A stretch of 64,000 nt of DNA from Erysipelotrichaceae bacterium (GCA_030528645.1 JAUMYM010000001.1:147842-211841); one strand, 5' to 3'. Positions 1-9,893 are shown, numbered from the stretch's first letter. A program made the numbers and translations. Notes: generated by a model from the letters alone, not told the origin.

Positions 1-196
1 CTTCTACTTCTACTAAATCTTTCGCTAAAACATTTACAATATCTTCTAAGAAACTTGTTGTAACAACGACCACAGGCTTTTTATCTTGCGCTTGTGATTC
101 ACTTGCTGTTGAAGGAGCAGTTGTACTTTCACTCACCTTACTAGTACAACCAACTAAAAAAAGTGCTGCTAATAACGTAATAATAATTTTCTTCAT
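1..196 (-). CDS. Metal ABC transporter substrate-binding lipoprotein, N-terminal part (ZnuA/TroA-like)
   Basis: The gene runs off the left edge; only about 65 N-terminal residues are visible. It begins with a lipoprotein signal (MKKIIIT, hydrophobic run, lipobox LVGC with Cys17), then a Ser/Thr/Gln-rich linker, then VVVVTTSFLEDIVNVLAKD, which matches the first strand and helix of cluster A-I metal-binding proteins (Zn, Mn or Fe uptake). The start ATG at 196 has AGGAG six bases upstream. Two operator-like palindromes lie just upstream (209-247), fitting metal-dependent repression. The metal-binding His/Asp residues fall outside the window, so the metal cannot be told. The family call rests on a short stretch. 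Confidence 0.7.
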   Translation of the reverse strand, partial: MKKIIITLLAALFLVGCTSKVSESTTAPSTASESQAQDKKPVVVVTTSFLEDIVNVLAKDLVEVE

Positions 197-208
197 ATCT
201 TTCTCCTG

Positions 209-247
209 TTAGGTTAACCTTACTATATTGTTACACTTACCTAACTT
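209..247 (-). promoter_or_regulatory. Candidate metalloregulator operators upstream of the metal-binding lipoprotein gene
   Basis: Two related sites sit between the lipoprotein start and the preceding terminator. The first, 209-222, contains the perfect palindrome AGGTTAACCT. The second reads AAGTTAGGTAAGTGTAAC on the minus strand (230-247) and matches 15 of 18 positions of the palindrome in front of the ABC transporter operon at 22188. TTAG..CTAA half-sites resemble DtxR/IdeR-type boxes (family knowledge). A TTGACA (250-255) and TATAGT (222-227) are present but 22 bp apart, so the promoter itself is uncertain. Confidence 0.5.
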
Positions 248-252
248 TTTGT

Positions 253-287
253 CAACAAAAAAGTAGTAGAACAACATTCTACTACTT
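253..287 (-). terminator. Rho-independent terminator of the GH101 gene
   Basis: An 11-bp perfect stem, AAGTAGTAGAA (261-271) with TTCTACTACTT (277-287), has loop CAACA. On the minus strand it is followed by a T-rich run. It starts six bases after the stop codon of the large surface protein gene. Confidence 0.85.
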
Positions 288-293
288 ATAAAC

Positions 294-3200
294 TTATCTT
301 TGATACTTTTTCTTTAAGACAAATGCCACCGCAACAAGAGAAACTAGACCCATAACAACGTATAACATAGTATTTGTTGTATCTCCAGTCTTAGGAATTG
401 ATGTGCTTTGTTTTACTACACACATCTTTTTAACATCATCCCATACTTTACCCTGTTGTTCACATTCTCCAAGTTTCTTTTCTACTTGTACCGATGCAGA
501 AGGAGCATTTGGTTTTAAAGGAGCTGCTTTATATACCAATGCATACATAGATAAGTGTGTTGTTTTAAATGTAACACTTTGTTCATCCTGCGCTACAATT
601 GGATACTTGCCATCTTCCACTTGTCCTAAATCATTAATATAATGCACAGAAGCTACATGACCACTACGATTCTTCTTAACCGTAACAGTAATATCGGTAT
701 CTACAACCTCAACCTTAACACCAGACTTCAATAATTCAATGTCATATACTTCAATGTCTGACGATAAGACCGTCTTAATATCACGCAATAAAGCATCATC
801 CACTAAAACACTCTTAATTGTATATACATCACTTAAATTTGATGTATTTCCTTGAATTTGAAGAGGCTTCTTCTTCAATTGTTTCATCGCATCTTCTAAG
901 TTTACTAACGCCAATAACACATCAAATTTCTTTGCATTTGTTGCTAAAGAGACTTCTTGTGCCTTAGCTATCTTAGCTTCCAGATTTGCATAAGAATCCT
1001 TGCTATACAATTCTTTCCACTCATCAAGACGACTTGCTTCTTCAACCTTCTTATCAAGGGCAGTTTTATCTACCGGATTACTTGGTGCTTCTTGATACGT
1101 TGTTAAACGAATTTCAGATGCAGAAGAAAATTGATTTTGAGCACGTTCCCCACTTGTTAATGTAGGTACTAATTTAACATCTACAACATTTTGAATTTCA
1201 GGAAGTGGTAACAATGTCCATCCCTTTTCTTTTAATGTAAATGGTCCATATTCCACATAATCCCCATCACCATCCGTTTTCACTAAAACCTTGGCTTTTA
1301 AAATACGTCCATTTCTACTTTGATCTACACGTTGTAAAACCCTTACTCCATTTACAAGTGTCGGTTCACTTAAGTGCATATTTACCCAATGCGTAGAAAT
1401 GTCACTAGCTGTCCAGTTTGTATGCCATTTACTTGATGTATCATTATCAAAGGCAAATTTAATGACACCTTCCTTATAGGATTGTGCTACACTACTTTTT
1501 TCTTCATTACCGGCGGTTGCTGTAATTTTACTTAACGGAATATCGTTAGCAGGGTTGCTGTCAATATCCTGACGCTCTGTTTCCATTCTTAATAATAACG
1601 CCACTAATGTGTTATATGCTTTTTTATATGCTTCCGGATTTTTTACATCTTTTTCCAATAATAAACGTGCATAATCACGAGCATCTTCAAATTTTTTATA
1701 CAACGCACGATCGTACAACGAAGGATCTTGATTCATTACTTCCGGTGAAGCTAATAACTCTCTTAGTTTTTGTTCATCAACAACTTCATCCATACGTTCA
1801 ATTACAACGTTATCAATAACTAAATCTTTATAACCACTAAAATTAATGCGATTTCCATCATAACGTGGATTTAACCCACGAATATTTTCTCTTACATTTG
1901 TAGAATAAATACCAAACCATGTTTGACCGGTTTCATCCCCAATAATTTCAACTTCAAATTTGCCATCTTGATCTTTTCCCATATGCGTTTGTAATGGATA
2001 AATCTTTTTGGCTTGACTGAATTCACCGCTACCTACTATTACAGCATATGTATTATCACTACCTGCTTGATAATCAAAAGTTACACGATATTTTTCGCCT
2101 ACTTCAAAGCGGAATGTTTGAGGAATTGTTTGGAACGCTAATCGTGAACGTCCTGTTAATCCATTTACTTTTACAGACCAATTACCATCTAATACATCAT
2201 CCATCTCTTTTACATCCCAACCGGCTTGTGTGTATGGAGCATGTAATTCCGATAAGTGGATACGATTGTCTTCAACATTTTCGATTGAACCTATTACAAA
2301 CGGATAAATTCCCTGTACATTATGCTCAAAGTCTTGTGTAAATTTCACAATTTCCCCTTGTTCATTGTACTCAATATTCTTAGCTTCATTTTCAACAATA
2401 CGAATATCATCAAAATATGTATCACCATCCCCGGCTGCACGACTCAATTGCAATGTCGCTTTCCCGCTTGCATCTGTTGTAAAGTAAACATACATATTTT
2501 GGAAATAACTTGTACCATCAACCGTTGCACTATTTGTACTATGAGTATAAGCCTTAACATAGTTTTTCGCAATAGAACGTGTTGTGTAATTAGAATTTAC
2601 TTCTTTCCCATCTACAAAAACACTTAACTTAGCCACTTGATCACTACGATTATCTACACCAATCAATACGGCATATTGTGTATTTGGCTTTAAGTCCGTT
2701 AATTCTTGCATCAATGTTGCTTCTCCGCTTAATTTCAACATCGGATTACTATGTTGACTTTTCGCAATCGAAGCGTGTTGTGGGTTGGTAATCTTCCAAT
2801 GATCTAAATTGCCACTATTAAATCCGGCATCTACAATATGCATACCTTCACTCCAACGGAATTCCAGTTGCCCTTGTTCTTCTTTATAAAGTACATAAGG
2901 AACCTCAGATTCTGCATCCAAGATGACTAAACCATTGTTTACTACAACATCTTTGACAAATTCTTTACCAAGTGAAGTTAATTTATAAAGTTTTACTTTG
3001 CTTACCGATTTCCAGCTTTCCGGAAGTTCCCATTGAGATTCGCCACCTCGTGTATTCCAGTGATATAATTTTTCATTTCTATCTTCAACCAATTGACCAT
3101 CTACGCGATCCCAATTCCAAGGAATTAAGTATTTTTCAGTTCCCAATTCCTCTTTATTTTGAATTTGTTGGTTGTTACGTGCTCCTGAAGAAGGAGCTCC

Positions 3201-6200
3201 TTCCGCAATCACTTTACCATTTAAAATCATTGTTCTGTGACGATAATCTTCACTTGTTGGATCATCACTCTTACGAATCAACTCTAAAGTATTTCCATAA
3301 TCATCTTTTAAAACCACACGCATTTCCGGTGTCCATGCATAAGGAATCATGTCATATCGATTTGCACTATTATTCCAGATACGTAAATAACTTTGGAATG
3401 TTTGCCCTTCTTGCCACTCTACCACTTTAAAGTGTTGTATAAATTTTGTTGTTACATTATGAGTATAAAGATTTGTAATATAGCTATCGTAATCGTTACG
3501 TCCTTGCCAACCTTCAAAATCTTTCATATTATATCCACCCAATAACGGTGCCATCGCCGCACCACCATAAGCCGGATAATCTCCTACCCATGAATCCTTT
3601 TGATGGTTACGTAAGAAACGCATAACAGTGCTATTTTCCCCTTTTAAGGCATAACCACCATATGTTAAATCGGTAGCCCAGTGTTGGAATGTAGAATCAT
3701 ATTCATTGGCAGATCCCCATTCCGTTGTCATGCGCCAACCGTTGTCATTTATTTCTTTTGATAGTTTACGTGTTTGCCAAGAGTCATCGCTACCACCTGT
3801 TTGATTCCCCCAAATATCCACATAAACAAAATCCATGTTATCGCCTACTTTTTCCTTTAAGGCATCAAAACGTTCCTTACGATTTCCGGTAGCAAGATCA
3901 TATACACTATCCAACCCTACCCCTTGATCAATCCAGTTCCAACCATAACGAAGATTCCCACGAGCATCTCTACGTACAGAATCATCTGTAAAGGCTTGTG
4001 CTTCCGGATACATTTCACCCGCATTAACATGGATACCAAAACGAGCTCCTAATGATTTTCCATTTTCCATCAAGAAATTCATATCCTTGGCACCACCAAT
4101 ACGCATACCGATATTGGCATAATCAGGGTGACCGGAATCATGACCTTCACTACCATATCCTTTTAATAAGACAGATTGACCTAACCCATCTGTATGTAAA
4201 GCTACACGTTTTACATTATCTAGAGTTACTAAGAATGGATTTTGTGCTTGTCCTCCAAAGTTCATTGCAATACGCCATGCCACCAATTCGGGAACCTCTT
4301 CACTTTTATAAGGATTATTCATAATCTTTCTAAAAGCAATAGCTCCATCTTGCCAGTTAATTACGGGATCATCATTGCGATTACCGGTAATAATTATTTT
4401 TGTTTTCGGCATTTCTGTTTCGGGAATTACAAAACGACGATTGTGAGAATCCGTTACCACACGATGATAATACCACTTTGCACTTGATAGCCCCAAAGTA
4501 GTATACTCTGCTTTTTTCGTCGTATTTGCAACAACTCGAGTATTATGGCTTCCACCACTTACTCCTGCATACTTCGCACGACCTTCATGTTCGGAATTAC
4601 TCCATAAACTTGCACTTAATTCATGATTGGAAATAAAGGCATACATATAATCAAGTTGATTCAACGATGAGTCAAGTTCAAGCTCATAATATTCATCCCC
4701 ACTTGTAATGGTTTTTGATGACATCGTTGCCCCTTTTAAATTCGCTTGTTGTTGATTGCTACGAATCGAAATTAAATAATGATTAGGAATTTCAATGGTT
4801 TGTATCGGATAACCGTCTACACCATTATCCAAATGATTTACAATATCTACAATTTCAAATGACAAAACATCTTTATCTACAGCCAATTGTGCTTTAATCG
4901 TTGCATCAACATGAGTTCCTGCAACCTTCATAGTATAAAGAGCAGTATTTTCTTTTAAATCTAATGTAACATCTTGCGGTTGCAATGTAATATCTTGATC
5001 ATTGATACGAATGACACGTATCACATCTTCTTGCCCATAGAAGACCTTATCTTTTAAGTCGCCTTCTTTTAACTCATATTTGATAACCCTTGGGAAATCA
5101 TTGGCAATTTCAACATCCATAAAAGAACTATGAAGTTTACTTGTCTGTGACACAGCTTCTTTCTGCAACACAACCACTTCATTCAATATTAGATCTTCAT
5201 CAAGTACATGAAAACTCTTTGTTAAAGGTACATAACCATCTTTTCGAAACGTTACTTCATGTTCACGGTTAGCCGGTAAACTTAAACTGAACTCTCCTTG
5301 ATTACTTGTTGTCACCTTAGTAGATTGCACTGAAACCTCAACAAGCTCTAAAGGCTCTTGCTGTTCATTTACAACCTTACCACTTAACATATGTGTTTCT
5401 TCAGCTACAGCTTCTTCTTTTAAATATACATCCGTAACCTCAGAACCCCATGAACCTGCCTTCATAGCAATTTGATTTGTTAATTCTGCAATTTCTGAGA
5501 AATCTTCATTCTCAAACACCACTTCATCATCCAACTTTAAAGTAGCTTGTTTTTCAGCATTCCAAGAAATTGTAATTTTTACCTCTGTATTTGCAACAGG
5601 TTTCTCTTTACGATCTTGTGTATAGTACGGATTTCCCGGTGCTCCATACTTTTGCCAATACCATCCTGCAGCATCGTAACCAAAAAAAATCCCACTTCCG
5701 GGATTTTTATACCCTAAATAAAATCCAAAGCGATTTCCATTCTCTTGTAATGTTTTAAAAATAACCTCGAATGATCCGGGCTCATTAAAATTAAATTCTT
5801 TATTTGACACAAAAACTGCCGGATACTCACTTGCATTACTTTCGCTATTTCCATTTCTTGAAGAAGATTTAAAATGAATCCATGAATCCTGTTTTTCTAA
5901 TATTTCTTCTCCTTTTTGTGTTATAGCATCTATCATCCAACTCCCTATCGCTATCGGTTGATTTTCCACTGTTGCCTCAGAAGAATCTTCTTCAATAGGT
6001 AAACTATCTTCAGGATTGACTGTTGTTTCGGTATTCGCAATTTCTTCATTAGTTGTTTCTACTTCCACTACAGTAGTTTCTTCCTTGTTTATTTCTACTG
6101 TTGTTTCTTCGTCCGTTGTGTTTTCGGCGTGCGTATTATTTCCTTCTTCAGCATACGCAACATAGCCATAATGATGCACTATGCTCAATGTTAAAAATGC

Positions 6201-6242
6201 CGACAACATCAAAGAAACTACTTTTTTTATTGTCTTTTTCAT
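294..6242 (-). CDS. Cell-wall-anchored endo-alpha-N-acetylgalactosaminidase, GH101
   Basis: This 1982-residue surface enzyme is predicted to release core-1 O-glycans (Gal-GalNAc) from mucin-type glycoproteins. Visible parts: signal peptide 1-31 ending AYA; Thr/Glu-rich stretch to about 95; a lectin-like sandwich about 96-280; a carboxypeptidase-regulatory-like domain about 283-365; the GH101 core about 366-1130 with nucleophile Asp809 (FVYVDIWGN) and acid/base Glu841 (MTTEWGS). Their 32-residue spacing equals that of pneumococcal GH101 (Asp764/Glu796). Carbohydrate-binding-like domains follow from about 1133, a discoidin/CBM32-like domain about 1569-1714, a FIVAR-like segment about 1722-1790, and sorting signal IPKTG (1949-1953) with hydrophobic tail and KKKYQR. 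Sortase anchoring is inferred. It is monocistronic, with its own terminator. Confidence 0.93.
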   Translation of the reverse strand: MKKTIKKVVSLMLSAFLTLSIVHHYGYVAYAEEGNNTHAENTTDEETTVEINKEETTVVEVETTNEEIANTETTVNPEDSLPIEEDSSEATVENQPIAIGSWMIDAITQKGEEILEKQDSWIHFKSSSRNGNSESNASEYPAVFVSNKEFNFNEPGSFEVIFKTLQENGNRFGFYLGYKNPGSGIFFGYDAAGWYWQKYGAPGNPYYTQDRKEKPVANTEVKITISWNAEKQATLKLDDEVVFENEDFSEIAELTNQIAMKAGSWGSEVTDVYLKEEAVAEETHMLSGKVVNEQQEPLELVEVSVQSTKVTTSNQGEFSLSLPANREHEVTFRKDGYVPLTKSFHVLDEDLILNEVVVLQKEAVSQTSKLHSSFMDVEIANDFPRVIKYELKEGDLKDKVFYGQEDVIRVIRINDQDITLQPQDVTLDLKENTALYTMKVAGTHVDATIKAQLAVDKDVLSFEIVDIVNHLDNGVDGYPIQTIEIPNHYLISIRSNQQQANLKGATMSSKTITSGDEYYELELDSSLNQLDYMYAFISNHELSASLWSNSEHEGRAKYAGVSGGSHNTRVVANTTKKAEYTTLGLSSAKWYYHRVVTDSHNRRFVIPETEMPKTKIIITGNRNDDPVINWQDGAIAFRKIMNNPYKSEEVPELVAWRIAMNFGGQAQNPFLVTLDNVKRVALHTDGLGQSVLLKGYGSEGHDSGHPDYANIGMRIGGAKDMNFLMENGKSLGARFGIHVNAGEMYPEAQAFTDDSVRRDARGNLRYGWNWIDQGVGLDSVYDLATGNRKERFDALKEKVGDNMDFVYVDIWGNQTGGSDDSWQTRKLSKEINDNGWRMTTEWGSANEYDSTFQHWATDLTYGGYALKGENSTVMRFLRNHQKDSWVGDYPAYGGAAMAPLLGGYNMKDFEGWQGRNDYDSYITNLYTHNVTTKFIQHFKVVEWQEGQTFQSYLRIWNNSANRYDMIPYAWTPEMRVVLKDDYGNTLELIRKSDDPTSEDYRHRTMILNGKVIAEGAPSSGARNNQQIQNKEELGTEKYLIPWNWDRVDGQLVEDRNEKLYHWNTRGGESQWELPESWKSVSKVKLYKLTSLGKEFVKDVVVNNGLVILDAESEVPYVLYKEEQGQLEFRWSEGMHIVDAGFNSGNLDHWKITNPQHASIAKSQHSNPMLKLSGEATLMQELTDLKPNTQYAVLIGVDNRSDQVAKLSVFVDGKEVNSNYTTRSIAKNYVKAYTHSTNSATVDGTSYFQNMYVYFTTDASGKATLQLSRAAGDGDTYFDDIRIVENEAKNIEYNEQGEIVKFTQDFEHNVQGIYPFVIGSIENVEDNRIHLSELHAPYTQAGWDVKEMDDVLDGNWSVKVNGLTGRSRLAFQTIPQTFRFEVGEKYRVTFDYQAGSDNTYAVIVGSGEFSQAKKIYPLQTHMGKDQDGKFEVEIIGDETGQTWFGIYSTNVRENIRGLNPRYDGNRINFSGYKDLVIDNVVIERMDEVVDEQKLRELLASPEVMNQDPSLYDRALYKKFEDARDYARLLLEKDVKNPEAYKKAYNTLVALLLRMETERQDIDSNPANDIPLSKITATAGNEEKSSVAQSYKEGVIKFAFDNDTSSKWHTNWTASDISTHWVNMHLSEPTLVNGVRVLQRVDQSRNGRILKAKVLVKTDGDGDYVEYGPFTLKEKGWTLLPLPEIQNVVDVKLVPTLTSGERAQNQFSSASEIRLTTYQEAPSNPVDKTALDKKVEEASRLDEWKELYSKDSYANLEAKIAKAQEVSLATNAKKFDVLLALVNLEDAMKQLKKKPLQIQGNTSNLSDVYTIKSVLVDDALLRDIKTVLSSDIEVYDIELLKSGVKVEVVDTDITVTVKKNRSGHVASVHYINDLGQVEDGKYPIVAQDEQSVTFKTTHLSMYALVYKAAPLKPNAPSASVQVEKKLGECEQQGKVWDDVKKMCVVKQSTSIPKTGDTTNTMLYVVMGLVSLVAVAFVLKKKYQR

Positions 6243-6596
6243 CTACTTTCCCTTTCTTTTAAACCGCTTACATTTTGTTCGATTCATTTCATTTTTATTT
6301 TTTTATTATTATCACTCCTTGCATACTTTCAAGCACTACTATTGTATACCAAATAAACTAATAAAATTAGTAAAAAAGTGTTTTTTATTTTAGAGATATT
6401 GCTATTGTTTTAAAAATTTATTTTAAAATAAAACTATACTTTAAAATCATTAAATTAGAATCGAATCCCTCATAATGACCAAGCAACCACATATATTTTT
6501 TTGATTTGTTGTGTTTTTTACTATTTTTTGTTCTACAATGGAAGTAACAACATGTTTCATACAATTTACAATGATAATAAAAAGAAAGGGGTTTTT
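6243..6596. other. AT-rich divergent intergenic region between GH101 and ankyrin genes
   Basis: No gene was found. The left half should hold the GH101 promoter: on the minus strand an extended -10-like TGGTATACA lies near 6340. The right half leads to the ankyrin gene, with TACAAT near 6533-6538 and the ribosome site AGAAAGGGG at 6583-6591. No clear operator or RNA structure was seen. Confidence 0.4.
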
Positions 6597-8027
6597 ATGT
6601 CCTACAAAGAAATTAAAAACAAGTATCTTAACAACGACACTCAAGATTTACCCAATCTCTACAATCAAGCAACCATGGAAGATATTGATGACTATAGCGA
6701 AGATACTTTGCTACATCTAGCAGCTAGCTATGGAGATGCTAGAGCCATTCAACAATTAATTGAAAAAGGCTTTGATGTGAATGCTACAAACTACCAACAA
6801 GAACGTCCACTACACACGTTACTAAATCATGCCGATGATTTATCAAAAGAAGCGCTTATGGATTGCTTGAATCAATTGCTTGACCATAAAGCTAGTATTT
6901 TACGTAAGAATCGAGAAGGAAAAACACCAGCTCATATTGCTGCAGAACATTTACAAGCCGACGTACTACAAGCATTTATCGATCGTGGGTTAAAACTAAA
7001 TCTTACCGATGGTTATGAAAACAATTTACTTTGTAGTATTAGCTACAACTATCGTGAAGATCAAAAGGATTTAGATTTGCTTAAAGTGGTTGCTTCTTTA
7101 ATGGAAGCTGGACTTGACCCAAAAGAATATAATAGGTTAAGTAAAAATGCCATTGATATCGCAAATGATCGACAAAGTCATTCTTTGTTAGCTGTCTATA
7201 ATGGTACTTTTAACTTTGATCAACCGGAAGATAAAACAAGCATATACGCTGGTATGTCTTTGCATAACGCCATTATCAATAAAGACTATAAAGCATTGGA
7301 AGAAATTTTAAATGCTGGTGCCAATGTCAATGAAATTTCACAAGAACCGGATGCTAGTAATAAATTAACACCGTTACAAACTGCTGTTTATTATATCGAT
7401 TTAAAAGCGGTTGAACTATTACTGAAACATCAGGCGGATTGTAACTATAAAAATGAAGAAGGACAAAATTGTCTAGCTGTTTGGCCACGTCACAACGGAG
7501 ATTTACACGTTCACTTTGATAACATGAAAGATGTTATAAAAATCTTACAGCTTTTGTATCAATCCGGTTTAAATATTGATGATACCATTGATGAGTTAGG
7601 AAACACCGCTTTAATTTCTGCATGTAAATACATCAATCGAGCAACCGGCTACAATGGTACAACAATACCAAATCTTTTAATTCAATTCTTAATAAGCAAA
7701 CATTGTGATGTTAACAAAACAAATCTGGAAGGTACAAGTGCTTTGATGCATCTTTGTCAATTTGGCTCATTTTCTCACCAAGAACAAATATTAGAACTTT
7801 TAGAAAACGATGCTAACGTTTCTTTAGTTGATACATTTGGAAATACAGCTCTTATTTATGCATGTAAAAATAAAGATGCAAAAGCTGCTCGAGAATTTGC
7901 ATCCTTACTATTTGATTTTGATGATCCAAAATTAGAACATCGAAATAACGAAGGACAAAGTGCTTTAGAGATCGCCGTTGCTAACAACAATGAAGCATTA
8001 GTAAACTTACTAATTATGAAAGGATAA
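6597..8027 (+). CDS. Ankyrin-repeat protein (first of a tandem pair)
   Basis: The protein has 476 residues. The ATG at 6597 is chosen because AGAAAGGGG lies five bases upstream; the open frame extends further upstream without a good ribosome site. Repeats of the ankyrin type begin near residue 35 (DTLLHLAASYGDARAIQQLI) and recur to the C-terminus (ALEIAVANNNEALVNLLIMK), with longer inter-repeat loops than the next gene. There is no signal peptide or membrane segment, so it is probably cytoplasmic and acts by protein-protein contact. The partner is unknown. It lies three bases before the second ankyrin gene, and the pair probably arose by duplication and forms an operon. Confidence 0.85.
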   Translation: MSYKEIKNKYLNNDTQDLPNLYNQATMEDIDDYSEDTLLHLAASYGDARAIQQLIEKGFDVNATNYQQERPLHTLLNHADDLSKEALMDCLNQLLDHKASILRKNREGKTPAHIAAEHLQADVLQAFIDRGLKLNLTDGYENNLLCSISYNYREDQKDLDLLKVVASLMEAGLDPKEYNRLSKNAIDIANDRQSHSLLAVYNGTFNFDQPEDKTSIYAGMSLHNAIINKDYKALEEILNAGANVNEISQEPDASNKLTPLQTAVYYIDLKAVELLLKHQADCNYKNEEGQNCLAVWPRHNGDLHVHFDNMKDVIKILQLLYQSGLNIDDTIDELGNTALISACKYINRATGYNGTTIPNLLIQFLISKHCDVNKTNLEGTSALMHLCQFGSFSHQEQILELLENDANVSLVDTFGNTALIYACKNKDAKAAREFASLLFDFDDPKLEHRNNEGQSALEIAVANNNEALVNLLIMKG

Positions 8028-8030
8028 GAT

Positions 8031-8999
8031 ATGGATAATAATTCAATTTTCTTAAACGCATGTAAAAACGGACAGAAAGGTGTTGTACTTGCCTTTATAA
8101 AAAAAGGCGGTATCGACTTTAACAAAAAAGACCCTCAAGGTAATACGGCATTGCATTATGCTTGCTTAAAAGGGTTTAAAGACATTGCTGTCACTTTAAT
8201 TCAATGTGGCAGTGATGTTACTTCGACAAACAACGTCAGCATTACCCCTTTACACTATAGTGCAACTAACGGAAATAAAGATATTTTAGCTTTGCTTTTA
8301 GAAAAAGGAGCAGATATCAATGCATTAGATGTGGACGGATGCACACCCCTAATGTATGCCATTGATGCTAAAAAGACGGAAAGTGCACGTTTCTTAATCA
8401 ACCAAAACGCTGATCTTACTATTCAAGATAACAAAGGACATAAAGCCCTTGATTATGCCTCTGCAAATGGCTTGCGTGATTTATTAGATCTTTTACCTCA
8501 CTCCAATGATAAAAGCACCCATGGAAACACCTTATTGCATCAGGCATGCTACAACGAACAAAGTGAAGTTTTAAAGAACCTAGTACAAAAAGAAGATATA
8601 GATAAAAATGCTTTAAATGATGAAGGTTATTCCCCTTTAAACATCGCATGCTTAAAGAACAATCTCTTGATGACAACCATTCTATTAGAAGCAAAAGCAG
8701 ATCCTAATTTAAAAACCCTTCACGGAAATAGCACCTTACACTTTGCTTGCTTCTACGGAAATCCATACATCGTAAAAGCGCTATTAGAACATCAAGCGGA
8801 TATCAACAGTCAAAACGAAAACGGAGAAACTCCATTGATTCTTGCAGCAAGCAAAGGATACAATGACATTGTAAGAATGTTGTTAGAAAACAATGCCAAT
8901 GCAACTCTAGTTGATAACTATCAACAAAATGCCTTATATTATGCTTCTGAAAATGGCTTTACTGAAATTGTAGAACTTTTAATTCCTTATTCGTTATAG
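8031..8999 (+). CDS. Ankyrin-repeat protein (second of a tandem pair)
   Basis: The 322-residue protein consists almost wholly of 33-residue ankyrin repeats (for example GNTALHYACLKGFKDIA, GNSTLHFACFYGNPYIVKA, GETPLILAASKGYNDIV), about nine in all, with no signal peptide. Its start codon is three bases after the upstream stop, and its ribosome site AAAGGA lies in the end of the upstream gene, so translation is probably coupled. The repeats are more regular than those of its neighbour. Function and partner cannot be told from sequence. A strong terminator follows. Confidence 0.87.
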   Translation: MDNNSIFLNACKNGQKGVVLAFIKKGGIDFNKKDPQGNTALHYACLKGFKDIAVTLIQCGSDVTSTNNVSITPLHYSATNGNKDILALLLEKGADINALDVDGCTPLMYAIDAKKTESARFLINQNADLTIQDNKGHKALDYASANGLRDLLDLLPHSNDKSTHGNTLLHQACYNEQSEVLKNLVQKEDIDKNALNDEGYSPLNIACLKNNLLMTTILLEAKADPNLKTLHGNSTLHFACFYGNPYIVKALLEHQADINSQNENGETPLILAASKGYNDIVRMLLENNANATLVDNYQQNALYYASENGFTEIVELLIPYSL

Positions 9000-9002
9000 A
9001 AA

Positions 9003-9045
9003 CAAAAAAAGAGCTGCTATGAAAAGCAGTTCTTTTCTATTTTTA
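9003..9045 (+). terminator. Terminator of the ankyrin operon
   Basis: An 11-bp stem with one G-T pair, AAAGAGCTGCT (9008-9018) with AGCAGTTCTTT (9025-9035), has a six-base loop and is followed by a T-rich tract. Confidence 0.85.
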
Positions 9046-9054
9046 TTCTTTTCT

Positions 9055-9555
9055 CTATACTCCAAATACACAGAATCGAATTACATCCACCAAAGCGTGT
9101 GAACCTATAGCCGATAACACATTAATACTACCTAAAAGACCACCCACGATAACAATCAATAATAACGCAATTGCAAAAGAATGTTCCTTTCTTTTATAAA
9201 ACGATATCCTTTTAGCACTATGTTTAAAGACGGTCATAGAAGCGATCAATGGTAGTATAGTAAAACAACCCACCATTACATTGGATAACATACAAAGACT
9301 TCCTAATACAACTCCAATAAAGATATGTTGTTTATCTATTGTTCTATAAATCCACAACAACACTATCGTTATTGCATTTAAGACGATAACCCAAGTAAAT
9401 ACTTGATACATCAACATAGATATAGTCCACAGTGCCATAAAAAAAATAACATACTTAAGCGATAGGTATTCTTCTTTGCCATTTGCATGATACTTCCTTT
9501 CAAATTTATTTTTTGTAAAATAAACTTGTATGGTATTATCGATGATAATACCCAA
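9055..9555 (-). CDS. Hypothetical multi-pass membrane protein
   Basis: The protein has 166 residues, apparently with a TTG start at 9555; upstream purines (AAGAAGAGAAAG) could serve as a weak ribosome site. A short charged N-terminus is followed by about four hydrophobic segments (near residues 33-52, 53-68, 76-105 and 126-150). The C-terminal part has a His in a GSHALVDVIRF context that faintly recalls intramembrane CAAX-type proteases, but the other motifs of that family are absent. I do not recognise the family. It faces the ankyrin operon tail to tail. Confidence 0.5.
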   Translation of the reverse strand: MGIIIDNTIQVYFTKNKFERKYHANGKEEYLSLKYVIFFMALWTISMLMYQVFTWVIVLNAITIVLLWIYRTIDKQHIFIGVVLGSLCMLSNVMVGCFTILPLIASMTVFKHSAKRISFYKRKEHSFAIALLLIVIVGGLLGSINVLSAIGSHALVDVIRFCVFGV

Positions 9556-9655
9556 CTTTCTCTTCTTTTATTTTATCACTTATAAACAACAAATAAAAGA
9601 CTACTATTATTTACAAATATCCCTTATAGTAAAGGTGAACAAAGGAGTGGTATCA

Positions 9656-9775
9656 ATGAAATTTAACATCTCTAAAATTAAGAATGGAGACAGAGTAGCT
9701 TAAGATAATAACTTGTTATCTTATATTAATGGTGCATTTGATATTCTGTATTCCAATACAAGTGATTTTCGATAA
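9656..9775 (+). pseudogene. Remnant of a small gene interrupted by in-frame stops
   Basis: AAGGAG ten bases upstream introduces ATG at 9656 and a 15-codon frame MKFNISKIKNGDRVA ending in TAA (9701-9703). The same frame resumes immediately with 23 more codons (DNNLLSYINGAFDILYSNT...) to a second TAA at 9773. A good ribosome site plus two stops in one frame suggests a decayed gene rather than a functional 15-residue peptide. The rest of 9776-9860 shows nothing recognisable. Confidence 0.4.
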
Positions 9776-9860
9776 TTTGACAATACCTATTGAGCAAATA
9801 CAGGATATTAGTATAATAAGAATTTAATTGATTTGTTAATCATTAGATAAATATCCTCTT

Positions 9861-9890
9861 ATTAAACAAGGGAAGCCTAAAGCTTCCCTT
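9861..9890 (-). terminator. Terminator of the DUF2339-like gene
   Basis: A perfect 9-bp stem, AAGGGAAGC (9868-9876) with GCTTCCCTT (9882-9890), lies just after the stop codon of the minus-strand gene and is followed on that strand by TTGTTTAAT. Confidence 0.8.
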
Positions 9891-9893
9891 TCA

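Noticed and set aside
403..642. Plus-strand open frames within the GH101 gene
   Set aside because: They are antisense to a clearly coding frame, lack ribosome sites and have unlikely composition (His, Cys and Phe rich); the same holds for other antisense frames across the window.
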